Part shown: one piece after another, positions 35,182-42,952 of the stretch
Position numbering within the stretch: position 1 is the first letter of the stretch
Layout: each line of letters starts with the position of its first letter
The notes under the pieces: generated by a model
The model's input: only the letters and a program-made list of their open reading frames with translations
The model's database searches: none
Told to the model about the DNA's origin: nothing
Translations under genes and position numbers: made by a program
Source: CBDCHC01 sp965277055
GTDB lineage: Bacteria > Pseudomonadota > Gammaproteobacteria > PS1 > Pseudothioglobaceae
Direction of reading: 5' to 3'
Assembly: GCA_965277055.1 (NCBI GenBank)
Contig: OZ255703.1
Span: forward strand, 1,178,001 to 1,242,000
DNA: 64,000 bases

Positions 35182-36099
35182 ATGAAAAAATTAGTATTAT
35201 TAACAGGTAGTGTGCTACTTGCTGCTAATGTCGTTGCTCATCAAATTAAGGATGATGCTAAAGACAGTAGTTGGAATTGGAATAACACTCACGCTCACAC
35301 TCATGAAGAAATGGCAAAATCTGTAGAATCATCTACTACTCCAGCACCAATTAGAGGTATGCAAGCTCTTGATGCTATTGCCAAAGTTGGTGAGTGCTAC
35401 ACTCCAGCGTATGTGGAGCCATCTTGCTCAAAAGGCATGAAAAAAGTTATTGTTGAGCCATATAAAGAAGTAACTGAAGTAGTTCCTGCGGTTACTAAGC
35501 AAGTAGAAGAAAAAGTTCTTATTTCTGAAGAAAGAGTTGTAGAAGAAGTAGTTCCTGCCTTATATGAAAATGTAAGTAAAAAAGTAATGATTTCTCCTGA
35601 AAGAACAGTTTGGAAAAAAGGTAACTTCACTGCTACCACTAAGCAAATAAATGGTGAAACATATTGTTTAGTTACAGAGCCTGCAGTATATGAAACAAAA
35701 GTTGAAAAAGTACTGAGAGTACCTGCTTCAACTACTACTAGAACCATTCCTGCGGTATATAAAACATATATGAAAACTGTAGAAGTAACTCCAGCAACTA
35801 CTAAAGTTGTGAAAAGAATCCCCGCGGTGTACAAACAAGTTTCTGCTTGTGTAGATAATCAACCAGGTTATTATGAGTGGAGAAGCGTACTATGTGAGCA
35901 AAATGCTACAAAATCAATTCTTCGTTCTGTTGAGGAAAAACTAGCTGATGGTAATTTCTTACCTAAAGTAGCTGTTGATGGTGTTATTAATGACAGAACT
36001 ACTGAAGCACTTAAATCATACCAAAGAGCTAAAGGCTTAAAAGTTGATGGGTTAGTAAGCATTGACACTGTTAAATCATTAGGCGTATCTTACAAATAA
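35182..36099 (+). CDS. Exported repeat protein with C-terminal peptidoglycan-binding domain
   Basis: Role unknown. The signal peptide is MKKLVLLTGSVLLAANVVA. A histidine-rich patch follows (about residues 35-41). The central part (about 90-235) consists of degenerate repeats built on VVPAVTKQV / VPALYENV / IPAVYKTY / IPAVYKQV, each followed by a V-x-V-S/TP-A/E unit; these probably form extended beta structure. The C-terminus (about 245-305, GVINDRTTEALKSYQRAKG-LKVDG) is a PG_binding_1 domain. It likely sits in the periplasm on the cell wall. Its place directly after dsrP, before a terminator, suggests co-expression with Dsr. Confidence 0.7.
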   Translation: MKKLVLLTGSVLLAANVVAHQIKDDAKDSSWNWNNTHAHTHEEMAKSVESSTTPAPIRGMQALDAIAKVGECYTPAYVEPSCSKGMKKVIVEPYKEVTEVVPAVTKQVEEKVLISEERVVEEVVPALYENVSKKVMISPERTVWKKGNFTATTKQINGETYCLVTEPAVYETKVEKVLRVPASTTTRTIPAVYKTYMKTVEVTPATTKVVKRIPAVYKQVSACVDNQPGYYEWRSVLCEQNATKSILRSVEEKLADGNFLPKVAVDGVINDRTTEALKSYQRAKGLKVDGLVSIDTVKSLGVSYK

Positions 36100-36116
36100 G
36101 AAAGTTAATGATTATG

Positions 36117-36145
36117 AAAAAAGGGGTCTTCGGACCTCTTTTTTA
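36117..36145 (+). terminator. Intrinsic terminator
   Basis: AGGGGTC/GACCTCT stem with a stable TTCG loop, A-run before and T-run after. It closes the repeat-protein (and possibly dsr) transcript. Confidence 0.88.
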
Positions 36146-36237
36146 ATGTCTAATGAAAAATAACTCGTATCGGGTATTTTCTTTTTACGGGTGATAGCAT
36201 ACAATACCACCTTTATATTTATAAACCCTTTGATAGT

Positions 36238-38823
36238 ATGAAAACTGCAGTTATCCGGCAAAAATTCCTAGATTACTTTGCATCCCAAGGGCATGCCATC
36301 GAAGCAAGTAGCTCACTTATTCCGCACAATGACAAAACCTTGTTATTTACCAACTCTGGCATGGTACCATTTAAGGATGTATTTAGCGGTGTCGAAAAGC
36401 GAGACTATACTCGTGCCGCCAGTTGTCAGCGTTGTATTCGTGCAGGTGGCAAGCATAATGACTTAGAAAATGTAGGATATACTGCTAGACACCATACCTT
36501 TTTTGAAATGCTGGGTAATTTCTCATTTGGTGATTACTTTAAGGAAGAGGCAATTACCTTTGCCTGGGAATTTCTCACGCAAGAGCTTAAACTTCCCAAA
36601 GAAAAACTATGGGTTAGTGTCTACGAAGATGATGACGAAGCAGAAGACATATGGGTAAATGTTATTGGTTTTCCACGCAGTCGCATTTCACGCTGTGGTG
36701 CTAAAGATAATTTTTGGCAAATGGGTGATACTGGCCCATGTGGACCATGTAGTGAAATCTTTTACGATCATGGTGAGCATATTGCTGGCGGTCCACCAGG
36801 TACCGCTGATGAAGATGGAGATAGATACATTGAAATATGGAATCTTGTATTTACGCAATTTGATAAGCAAGAAGATGGCTATCTTAAACCGTTAGCCAAA
36901 CCATGTGTAGATACTGGTATGGGCTTGGAGCGCATTTCTGCTATTATGCAAAATGTCCATAATAACTATGATATTGATACCTTTATAGAGTTATGCAAAA
37001 AAATTGTCACATTTACTCCCAAAGCAGCAGCTATTGCATATAGTCACTCATCAGTACGCGTAATTGCAGATCATATTCGTTCTGTTAGCTTCTTAATTTC
37101 TGATGGTGTGTTACCCTCAAATGAAGGCAGAGGGTATGTACTCAGACGTATTATGCGTAGAGCACTTAGACATGGATATAAATTAGGTATTGATACATCA
37201 TTTTTCTATTTACTCAGTTCAATCTTAGCCTATCAAAATAAAGATGCATATCCAGAGCTTCAACTTAATCTGGCACTGGTAGAAAAAACCATTAAAACTG
37301 AAGAAGAAAAATTTGCTCGCACATTAGAAAGTGGGATGCATATTCTAGAAACAGAAATTGCGCAGATGCAATCTACTACTTTGAGCGGTGATATTGTATT
37401 CAAACTTTATGACACGTATGGTTTCCCATATGACCTTACAGCGGATATTGCTCGTGAGCAAAGCCTAAGTATAGACGAAGATGGATTTAACGCAAATATG
37501 GAAGCTCAGCGTGCAAGAGCCCGTAGTGCCAATGATTTCAAAGCTGATGATAGTGTTTTAGTAGAAAGTGTTACCGAATTTAAAGGCTACACTTCTGCAG
37601 AACTTACTTCTACTATCGTAGCCATTATTGTTAATAACCAAGTAGTGTCAACAGCAACTGATACCGATGCAATTGTGATCTTAGAATCCACCCCATTTTA
37701 TGCTGAAAGTGGTGGTCAAGTTGGTGATACTGGCACACTTACCACATCAAATGCATCATTTACCGTAGTAAATACCTTAAAGCAAAAAACCAATGCGTTT
37801 ATGCATTTTGGCTCTTTGAGTGGAACACTAAGTGTAGGTGATGAAGTAACCGCAGTTATCGATACGATAAAACGTAACCAAACAAAACGCAATCACTCGG
37901 CAACGCATTTATTGCACGCAGCACTGCGCCAAGTACTCGGGGAAACAGTCACTCAAAAAGGCTCATTAGTTGATCATGAAAAACTTCGTTTTGATTTCTC
38001 TCATGATAGTGCTATTACTGCAGCTGAGCTAGATGAAATAGAAGCCATTGTTAATGAAAAGATTTTAGAAAATACCAGCACTCATACCAAAATCATGAAT
38101 ATTGAAGCAGCCAAAAAGTCAGGAGCAATGGCTCTTTTTGGCGAGAAGTATGATGATGATGTGCGCGTACTTACTATGGGAAGTGATAATTTTTCTATTG
38201 AGCTTTGTGGTGGGACGCATGTAGAACGCTTAGGTGATATTGGGGTGATGCGTATTATCAGCGAGTATTCGGTATCAGCAGGAGTGAGAAGAATAGAAGC
38301 AATTACTGGCAATAATGCATATGCCTATGATCGAAGCAATGCTAACACTCTTGCGAGCTTGACTACGCTATTAAAATCTACTGATATACACGCCAAAGTA
38401 GAAGGCTTGATGAATACTCAGAAAACATTGCAAAAAGAGATTGACGCATTAAAACGTAAACTAAGTTCTTCCCTTGCAGATGAACTCGTCAGCATAGCAA
38501 AAGAGTATAACGGTATTAAAGTACTTTCACAGGTGATTACTGATGAATCTGTGAAAGACTTGAAAGACTTAGTCGATACATTAAAAGTCAGCCTAAAATC
38601 TGCAGTTATTATTTTAGCAAAACCCACAGGTGATAAAGCTACCTTGGTAGCAGGAGTTACCAAAGACTTAACAGATACCTATCATGCAGGAAATATTCTT
38701 AATGGTGTAGCATCTCAGCTAGAGGGTAAGGGCGGCGGTCGCCCAGATATGGCGCAAGGTGGGGGCAAAAACACGACTGAATTACCACATATCATGGCAA
38801 GTGTCTATGATCAATTTACCTAA
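36238..38823 (+). CDS. alaS: Alanyl-tRNA synthetase
   Basis: Charges tRNA-Ala and edits Ser/Gly-mischarged tRNA. The class II core starts RQKFLDYFASQGH (about residues 8-20). FTNSGMVPFKDVF and EMLGNFSFGDYFK are active-site segments. The editing domain has HSATHLLHAALRQ (about 558-570) and CGGTHV (about 661), and a C-terminal C-Ala/DHHA1 region ends with GKGGGRPDMAQGG. Length 861 aa is normal. It overlaps the following phhB by 17 bases. Confidence 0.97.
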   Translation: MKTAVIRQKFLDYFASQGHAIEASSSLIPHNDKTLLFTNSGMVPFKDVFSGVEKRDYTRAASCQRCIRAGGKHNDLENVGYTARHHTFFEMLGNFSFGDYFKEEAITFAWEFLTQELKLPKEKLWVSVYEDDDEAEDIWVNVIGFPRSRISRCGAKDNFWQMGDTGPCGPCSEIFYDHGEHIAGGPPGTADEDGDRYIEIWNLVFTQFDKQEDGYLKPLAKPCVDTGMGLERISAIMQNVHNNYDIDTFIELCKKIVTFTPKAAAIAYSHSSVRVIADHIRSVSFLISDGVLPSNEGRGYVLRRIMRRALRHGYKLGIDTSFFYLLSSILAYQNKDAYPELQLNLALVEKTIKTEEEKFARTLESGMHILETEIAQMQSTTLSGDIVFKLYDTYGFPYDLTADIAREQSLSIDEDGFNANMEAQRARARSANDFKADDSVLVESVTEFKGYTSAELTSTIVAIIVNNQVVSTATDTDAIVILESTPFYAESGGQVGDTGTLTTSNASFTVVNTLKQKTNAFMHFGSLSGTLSVGDEVTAVIDTIKRNQTKRNHSATHLLHAALRQVLGETVTQKGSLVDHEKLRFDFSHDSAITAAELDEIEAIVNEKILENTSTHTKIMNIEAAKKSGAMALFGEKYDDDVRVLTMGSDNFSIELCGGTHVERLGDIGVMRIISEYSVSAGVRRIEAITGNNAYAYDRSNANTLASLTTLLKSTDIHAKVEGLMNTQKTLQKEIDALKRKLSSSLADELVSIAKEYNGIKVLSQVITDESVKDLKDLVDTLKVSLKSAVIILAKPTGDKATLVAGVTKDLTDTYHAGNILNGVASQLEGKGGGRPDMAQGGGKNTTELPHIMASVYDQFT

Positions 38824-39106
38824 TGTAATTAACCCAATGACTGTAGAAGAATTTGTAAGCACCTATGAGGGCTGGGAGGTTGTCACCCATCATACTTCTC
38901 AAGCACTGCATAAGCAATTTAGCCATGCAAACTTTAGTGAGGCCTTTGCCTTTATGATGAGGGTTGCACGTATTGCTGAGCAGTTAAACCATCATCCAAA
39001 TTGGAGTAATGTGTATAACACTGTAGATATTGCATTATTCACGCATGAGCAAGATGCAATCACAGAACTAGATATTGAATTTGCCCAAAGAGTAGAAGCA
39101 TTATAA
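38807..39106 (+). CDS. phhB: Pterin-4-alpha-carbinolamine dehydratase
   Basis: Dehydrates 4a-hydroxytetrahydropterin; in bacteria it supports phenylalanine hydroxylase or, as a DCoH-like protein, unknown roles. The signature is EAFAFMMRVARIAEQLNHHP (about residues 34-53) with NVYNTVDIALFTHE. About 100 aa. The ATG at 38807 overlaps the alaS 3' end; an ATG at 38837 is also possible, since the family homology starts at MTVEEF. Phenylalanine hydroxylase is not nearby. Location after alaS suggests read-through transcription. Confidence 0.85.
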   Translation: MINLPNVINPMTVEEFVSTYEGWEVVTHHTSQALHKQFSHANFSEAFAFMMRVARIAEQLNHHPNWSNVYNTVDIALFTHEQDAITELDIEFAQRVEAL

Positions 39107-39135
39107 TTACTTTACAATAAACCTTTATACAACCA

Positions 39136-39167
39136 CAAAAAAACCTACATTACAGGGCTTTTTATGT
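39136..39167 (+). terminator. Weak intrinsic terminator-like hairpin
   Basis: A-run plus CCT, loop, AGGGC plus T-run after phhB. The stem is short and bulged, so strength is doubtful. Confidence 0.4.
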
Positions 39168-39197
39168 AGTATATGAGTTACATACAACACATAACTT

Positions 39198-39530
39198 ATG
39201 CGGACTTATCCCAAGGTAACACTTAAATACACCAAACCCTTATATACATTGGGTCAGCATATCAAACAGAGAAGAGCTAAACAAAAAATATCACAGCCAA
39301 CACTTGCTAAAAGATTTGGCGTAAATACTGCAACAATTTGTCAGTGAGAAAATGATAACATCAAAAACATCCCACCAAAATATTACCCACTACTTGCTGA
39401 GTTTTTAGGATTTTGTTTTATAGGTGATATGACTCCAGCAACATTACAAAAAGCAAAAAGACTTTATCAAGGACTTAGTCAAAAGGAATATGCTAAACTG
39501 ATTGGTAAAAGTAGTAGAGATGTTTGGTAA
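39198..39530 (+). pseudogene. XRE-like helix-turn-helix gene with in-frame stop
   Basis: A 111-codon frame interrupted only by TGA at 39345-39347. The first part reads LGQHIKQRRAKQKISQPTLA and KRFGVNTATICQ, a Cro/C1 helix-turn-helix. After the stop it continues ENDNIKNIPPKYYPLLAEFLGF, as in XRE proteins where the codon after the recognition helix is usually Trp (TGG). TGG to TGA would explain the stop. The second half contains another HTH-like segment (GLSQKEYAKLIGKSSRDVW). Probably a decayed regulator of the accessory patch. Confidence 0.65.
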
Positions 39531-39551
39531 CTTTATTAAGCACAGAATACT

Positions 39552-40027
39552 TTACTGCTTAGACATTATATGTGTCTTTATATCAAGAAAACATTGTTTA
39601 TAGGCAGTCGTAGTAATGCTACCATTACGATAACTTGCTACTGCACCATCTGAGCTAATTATAAGGTAGTAATTATCAGGAATTTCTTCGCAAATTATGA
39701 AGTCTACATTATTAAACGTATCAACAAGAGAGCAATTATCCTTTTTACGAATCAAGTCACTTGTCGCACTTTCTTTAAATTTCCAATCCCCTTCGTAATT
39801 ACGCTGTTTTAAGGAAGAACACACCCCAGAAGAAGATAAGCTATGTAAGACAATATTTTTAAAGTTACTACCTTTTTTATTTTAGTGTCCAATCTAGTAA
39901 CATCATGGATTTTGTATCCTGCAATATCAGCAATTTTATTACCCTTATTGTAATTAATCTTTGTATTCTGGTAATTTCCACAACTAATTAAAAAAGATAC
40001 CAGTGTTAGTACAAAAAGTTTATACAT
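39552..40027 (-). pseudogene. Lipoprotein gene split by a -1 frameshift at A AAA AAG
   Basis: The first frame starts at 40027 (MYKLFVLTLVSFLISCGNYQ, a lipoprotein signal with lipobox LISC). It reads LDTKIKK and then runs to a stop near 39809. The continuation lies in the -1 frame: GSNFKNIVLHSLSSSG followed by VCSSLKQRNYEGDWKFK to 39552. The switch falls exactly on AAAAAAG (39878-39872), read ATA AAA AAG in the first frame, a classical slippery heptamer. Either a homopolymer mutation or programmed frameshifting is possible. The joined product of about 158 aa has no family I recognize. No ribosome-binding site is evident. Confidence 0.6.
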
Positions 40028-40130
40028 AGTAATTTTCAAAAAATAGCTGTTATCTATTATACTTGAATTTCTTATTTGCAAAATATTTCAGGTTATTGAA
40101 TTATTTGGAGGGTGGAAAAATACGAACGGA

Positions 40131-40406
40131 TTAAATAATTTCCACTTTAACTTCTTTACCCATCGCATGAGCAAAGTTTTGCAAAGTAGAGAGTTTAATA
40201 TCCACAGCATGATTCTCAATTCTTGAAATTGAGGATTTTTTAGTACCTAACTTCTCGGCAATATACTCTTGAGTAAAACCTAACTCCTTTCTTGTTTGTT
40301 TAAATAACTCGCCAATTTTAAATTCTTGATAGCCATCATCAAAATTGTTAGCAAACTCTGTATCTGTGCTTTTTCTTTTATTAATGTATTTTTGTAAATC
40401 ACTCAT
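40131..40406 (-). CDS. higA: HigA-type antitoxin (XRE helix-turn-helix)
   Basis: Likely antitoxin and autorepressor. The C-terminal half is an HTH_3 domain (ELGFTQEYIAEKLGTKKSS, then ISRIENHAVD, about residues 41-70). The N-terminal half is acidic and probably binds the toxin. Length 91 aa. Its ATG overlaps the toxin stop by ATGA, the toxin-first order of higBA systems. It lies in the accessory patch next to a broken regulator and an IS element. Confidence 0.82.
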   Translation of the reverse strand: MSDLQKYINKRKSTDTEFANNFDDGYQEFKIGELFKQTRKELGFTQEYIAEKLGTKKSSISRIENHAVDIKLSTLQNFAHAMGKEVKVEII

Positions 40407-40738
40407 GTTAAATACTCCTTTTTTCTTTTAATGGCTAAGCCTATTTCAGACTTCAGCACTTTTTGATCTTTCTTTTTAAAGCCATTAGTCAATACCACAA
40501 ATTTATCTTTATGCTCAAAACCTAAAAGCCTAAAACTATTATTACCAAGACTAATCCTTACTTCAATAATATCATCTGCATTTTTAAGTTTCTTGTAATA
40601 TTTACTTGAAACATTATCTAAATCTTCTATCAGTTTTAGCACCCAAAGAACCTTTTGAGCCTCTTTGGATGATAAACTATCCAAAAAATCCTCTACTGGT
40701 GATTTGTTATTAAGCCGATAGAAGATAATTTCTTTCAG
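40403..40738 (-). CDS. higB: HigB/RelE-type toxin (phage Gp49-like)
   Basis: Probable ribosome-dependent mRNA interferase. The core reads SSKEAQKVLWVLKLIEDL, then FRLLGFEHKDKFVVLTNGFKKK, the typical Gp49-like strand pattern with a basic C-terminus. Homology extends upstream of the first TTG to KEIIFYRLNNKSPVEDFLD, so I extend the gene to the CTG at 40738-40736. An in-frame TAA directly precedes that CTG, and no ATG, GTG or TTG exists at the family start. Either CTG is used or the start codon has mutated. About 111 aa. Confidence 0.72.
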   Translation of the reverse strand: MKEIIFYRLNNKSPVEDFLDSLSSKEAQKVLWVLKLIEDLDNVSSKYYKKLKNADDIIEVRISLGNNSFRLLGFEHKDKFVVLTNGFKKKDQKVLKSEIGLAIKRKKEYLT

Positions 40739-40798
40739 TTAATTAAATGTTACCATATATGTGAACTTTTGTATGGAAAATTGTATTTTTAAGCACAC

Positions 40799-41734
40799 CT
40801 AAAATAGTTTTAAAAATTGCCATGCTTCTTCTGCACTTTCTATATCTTGATTGTGACCATGTGCTTTCTTTTTCCAACTTTCAGAAACTGGTGTAAAACT
40901 TGGAACAGCGTGACCACCACCTTCAACTCTTAATAATTTTACGGCGTTTTTCTTAGCGCATCCAGTCCAAAACATAGCTACTACCTTGCTATGATCATCT
41001 TGATTAATATCCTCTACAAATTCTACTCGTTGCCCCGTGCAACCGTGAATTAGGCGAAAATGATTCATAATTTCAGGAGTGGATACAGTGCGACCATATG
41101 GAAATATCCAACCGTCATATGGCAAAATTGGGTCAGTAGTACTTGCAATCACCATAATGGGTATTGCTTTTTCCGATTTGCAATTAGCTAAATCATGCTC
41201 GCTCATTGTGCCAACGATAGGTACAACAGCACTAAAGGGAGAATCTAAAAGGCAGGTTAGTTTGTATGCCATTGTTGCCCCATCTGAGATGCCAGTTAAA
41301 TATATTCTATCTTTATCTACCTTACCAGATTGGATAAATATATCAACAATTCTTAGTATAAAACCTATATCATCGACTTCTTGATCATTACTTATTGTTG
41401 TATTTGGCAATCCAGAAAATAATCCCCATTGTCCTAAATATGCCGCTGGTTGTATTACAATAAAATCATTTTTTTCTGCTGACTTGTGTAATGGCTTCCA
41501 TGCAATATAATCAAGGGTTTTCTTATCTTCTTTTACCTCAGAGCTATGCCGATAACCATGTAAATGAACAACTAAAGGTACTTGTTTATTTTTTGCTGCT
41601 TCAATATTATGTACACGATATAATCGATCAACTCCTTGAAAATTGATACTCTCTACGTAACTTGAACTAGCATAAGAATTGTATGTAATGAGAGTAAAAA
41701 ATAATAATAGATAAGTACCTATGGTGTTTTTCAT
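40799..41734 (-). CDS. Secreted alpha/beta-hydrolase esterase, PHB-depolymerase-like
   Basis: Probable periplasmic or extracellular esterase of the LpqC/feruloyl-esterase/PHB depolymerase group. The start at 41734 gives a signal peptide (MKNTIGTYLLLFFTLITYNSYA). The oxyanion region is VVHLHGYRHS (about residues 52-61), the nucleophile elbow GISDG lies at about 160, the Asp candidate is ASTTDPILPYDG, and the catalytic His is in GGGHAVPS. Length 311 aa. The IS1595-like element is inserted about 22 bases upstream of the start codon, so the native promoter is probably displaced. Confidence 0.75.
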   Translation of the reverse strand: MKNTIGTYLLLFFTLITYNSYASSSYVESINFQGVDRLYRVHNIEAAKNKQVPLVVHLHGYRHSSEVKEDKKTLDYIAWKPLHKSAEKNDFIVIQPAAYLGQWGLFSGLPNTTISNDQEVDDIGFILRIVDIFIQSGKVDKDRIYLTGISDGATMAYKLTCLLDSPFSAVVPIVGTMSEHDLANCKSEKAIPIMVIASTTDPILPYDGWIFPYGRTVSTPEIMNHFRLIHGCTGQRVEFVEDINQDDHSKVVAMFWTGCAKKNAVKLLRVEGGGHAVPSFTPVSESWKKKAHGHNQDIESAEEAWQFLKLF

Positions 41735-41747
41735 TGAATTCAACAAA

Positions 41748-41755
41748 TAAAATAT
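41748..41755. repeat. Target site duplication, left copy (TAAAATAT)
   Basis: Exact match to the eight bases at 42496-42503 on the other side of the insertion sequence. Eight-bp duplications are characteristic of IS1595-family elements. Confidence 0.9.
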
Positions 41756-42495
41756 GGGTCTTGACTAGTTAAGCGGTCTATTTCTTAACTCTTTAAGTAA
41801 AATATTATACATATTTTTATCTCTATTATTAAATCTAAATTCACACTCCTTAAGATGAAGCTCAAACTTAGACTTATCCATACCTCTAAACTTAGATAAT
41901 CTAGTCTTAGCATAGCCCCAAAATGACTCTATACCATTAATGTGAGACTTACCACGGACAAATTCATTTGTGCCGTGGTCTACTCTTAAGTGTTTCTTAT
42001 AGCCGAAGTCTACTAAACCATTATAGCCACGCCAACCATCAGAATGAATAACACTATCTAGTTCTACCTTGCCTCGTATAACCGCTTGCAGTGTAGCACT
42101 TTTGCAATTTGGTACTATTTCGGTATACACATTCCCACCACGTTTTAAAATACCAAATACAATAGTTTTACCTAAAGCTCCACGACCTCTTTTGCCTTTG
42201 ACTCTTTTTGCTCCAAAGTAACTTTCATCAACCTCAACCTCCCCTTTAGGGTGAGGGGGTTGGGTTGTTGAAAGTTCTACTAACCTTTGTCTAATAAGCA
42301 ACAATATTTTGTTAATAGTGTTTCTATTGAGGTGAGTAAAGTGAGCAATTTGTTCTGCTGTTAAATCAGCACAAAAATATCTTAAAACTTCTCTAAATTT
42401 AGCCTCTGTAATTCTTGAACGATGATAATACTTGTTTTTCAATGTCATAACTAGTATTTTAAGCATTTTACAAATGCTTAACTAGTCAAGACCCT
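41756..42495 (-). mobile_element. Intact IS1595-family insertion sequence (740 bp)
   Basis: The terminal inverted repeats share a perfect outer GGGTCTTGACTAGTT (41756-41770 and the complement at 42481-42495). They then agree again (AAGC) after a one-base gap. The element is flanked by an exact 8-bp target duplication, TAAAATAT. It encodes one full-length transposase whose stop codon lies inside the left repeat. The perfect target duplication and intact gene indicate recent insertion. Confidence 0.93.
41765..42466 (-). CDS. IS1595-family transposase (ISXO2-like)
   Basis: DDE-type transposase. An N-terminal HTH-like region (LTAEQIAHFTHLNRNTINKI, about residues 35-54) is followed by VEVDESYFGAKRV (first acidic residue, about 97-109) with GKRGRGALGKT. 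Then come VIHSDGWRGYNGL (second Asp, about 140) and HINGIESFWGYAK (Asn/Glu and His region, about 173-185), the ISXO2-like transposase pattern. Length 233 aa is full for the smaller members. An alternative ATG lies at 42448. The frame is intact, so the element may be active. Confidence 0.93.
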   Translation of the reverse strand: MLKILVMTLKNKYYHRSRITEAKFREVLRYFCADLTAEQIAHFTHLNRNTINKILLLIRQRLVELSTTQPPHPKGEVEVDESYFGAKRVKGKRGRGALGKTIVFGILKRGGNVYTEIVPNCKSATLQAVIRGKVELDSVIHSDGWRGYNGLVDFGYKKHLRVDHGTNEFVRGKSHINGIESFWGYAKTRLSKFRGMDKSKFELHLKECEFRFNNRDKNMYNILLKELRNRPLN

Positions 42496-42503
42496 AAAAT
42501 ATA
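42496..42503. repeat. Target site duplication, right copy (TAAAATAT)
   Basis: Exact match to 41748-41755. Joining the two flanks restores the uninterrupted sequence between the esterase gene and the tusE terminator. Confidence 0.9.
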
Positions 42504-42536
42504 TACATTATATGTTAAATTCGATAATTGCAAAGA

Positions 42537-42564
42537 TTAAAAAAACCTGCTTTCGCAGGCTTTA
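42537..42564 (-). terminator. Intrinsic terminator of the tusE-like gene
   Basis: On the minus strand: GCCTGC/GCAGG stem with a GAAA-type loop, then seven T. It lies 20 bases after the tusE-like stop. Confidence 0.8.
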
Positions 42565-42583
42565 GTGTTCGCTGTTTCTTGTA

Positions 42584-42874
42584 TTAGACACACCCCGTTG
42601 GTTGAGGTAAGCCACCATATTTGGTGATAAACTTCATAGGGCCGCCGAGGTAGGTTTGGAACATATCTTTTTTGTCTTCACCAACATATTTTGCAAAAAT
42701 ACGAATCGCTGGAACAGCACTATTTTCTGCAAAATATTCTCTTGCTTTTAAGATATGGTTTTTAATGGTATCAGTGATTTCAAAGTCATCTTCTTTTGCC
42801 ATTTCATACATAATTTCCTCAGTCCAAATGCTTGGATCTTCAAGGTAGCCATTACTTGTTCTTGCTAGTGTCAT
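42584..42874 (-). CDS. tusE: DsrC/TusE-family sulfur carrier with a single C-terminal cysteine
   Basis: Second DsrC-family protein. It ends GGLPQPTGCV, keeping the penultimate CysA but with no CysB: the equivalent position reads FITKYGG. It has 96 aa with the family fold (FAENSAVPAIRIFAKYVG). A lone CysA is the TusE pattern, so the likely job is sulfur relay for tRNA thiolation or another persulfide carrier role. It cannot make the DsrC intramolecular disulfide. tusBCD genes are not nearby, and dsrEFH could be its donor. It is monocistronic, with its own promoter and terminator. Confidence 0.85.
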   Translation of the reverse strand: MTLARTSNGYLEDPSIWTEEIMYEMAKEDDFEITDTIKNHILKAREYFAENSAVPAIRIFAKYVGEDKKDMFQTYLGGPMKFITKYGGLPQPTGCV

Positions 42875-42902
42875 GATAAACTATGATAAAAATAAACTCC
42901 CC

Positions 42903-42931
42903 ATTATACACTAAGTATATACCCTAGTAAA
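42903..42931 (-). promoter_or_regulatory. Promoter of the tusE-like gene
   Basis: Minus-strand -10 TATAAT (42908-42903) and -35 TTTACT (42931-42926) with exactly 17 bases between. Transcription would start about 22 bases before the ATG at 42874. Confidence 0.6.
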
Positions 42932-42943
42932 ATACTTGGGTAT
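42913..42943. promoter_or_regulatory. Interlocked inverted repeats over the tusE -35 box
   Basis: Two perfect 6-bp inverted repeats interleave: AAGTAT (42913-42918) with ATACTT (42932-42937), and ATACCC (42919-42924) with GGGTAT (42938-42943). The -35 box lies in the gap between them. This layout suits an operator for a dimeric regulator. It also adjoins the end of cysQ. Confidence 0.4.
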
Positions 42944-42952
42944 TATGTATTA

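Noticed and set aside
35397..35834. 145-aa minus-strand ORF inside the repeat protein gene
   Set aside because: Antisense to the repeats; the plus frame has a signal peptide and a recognized domain.
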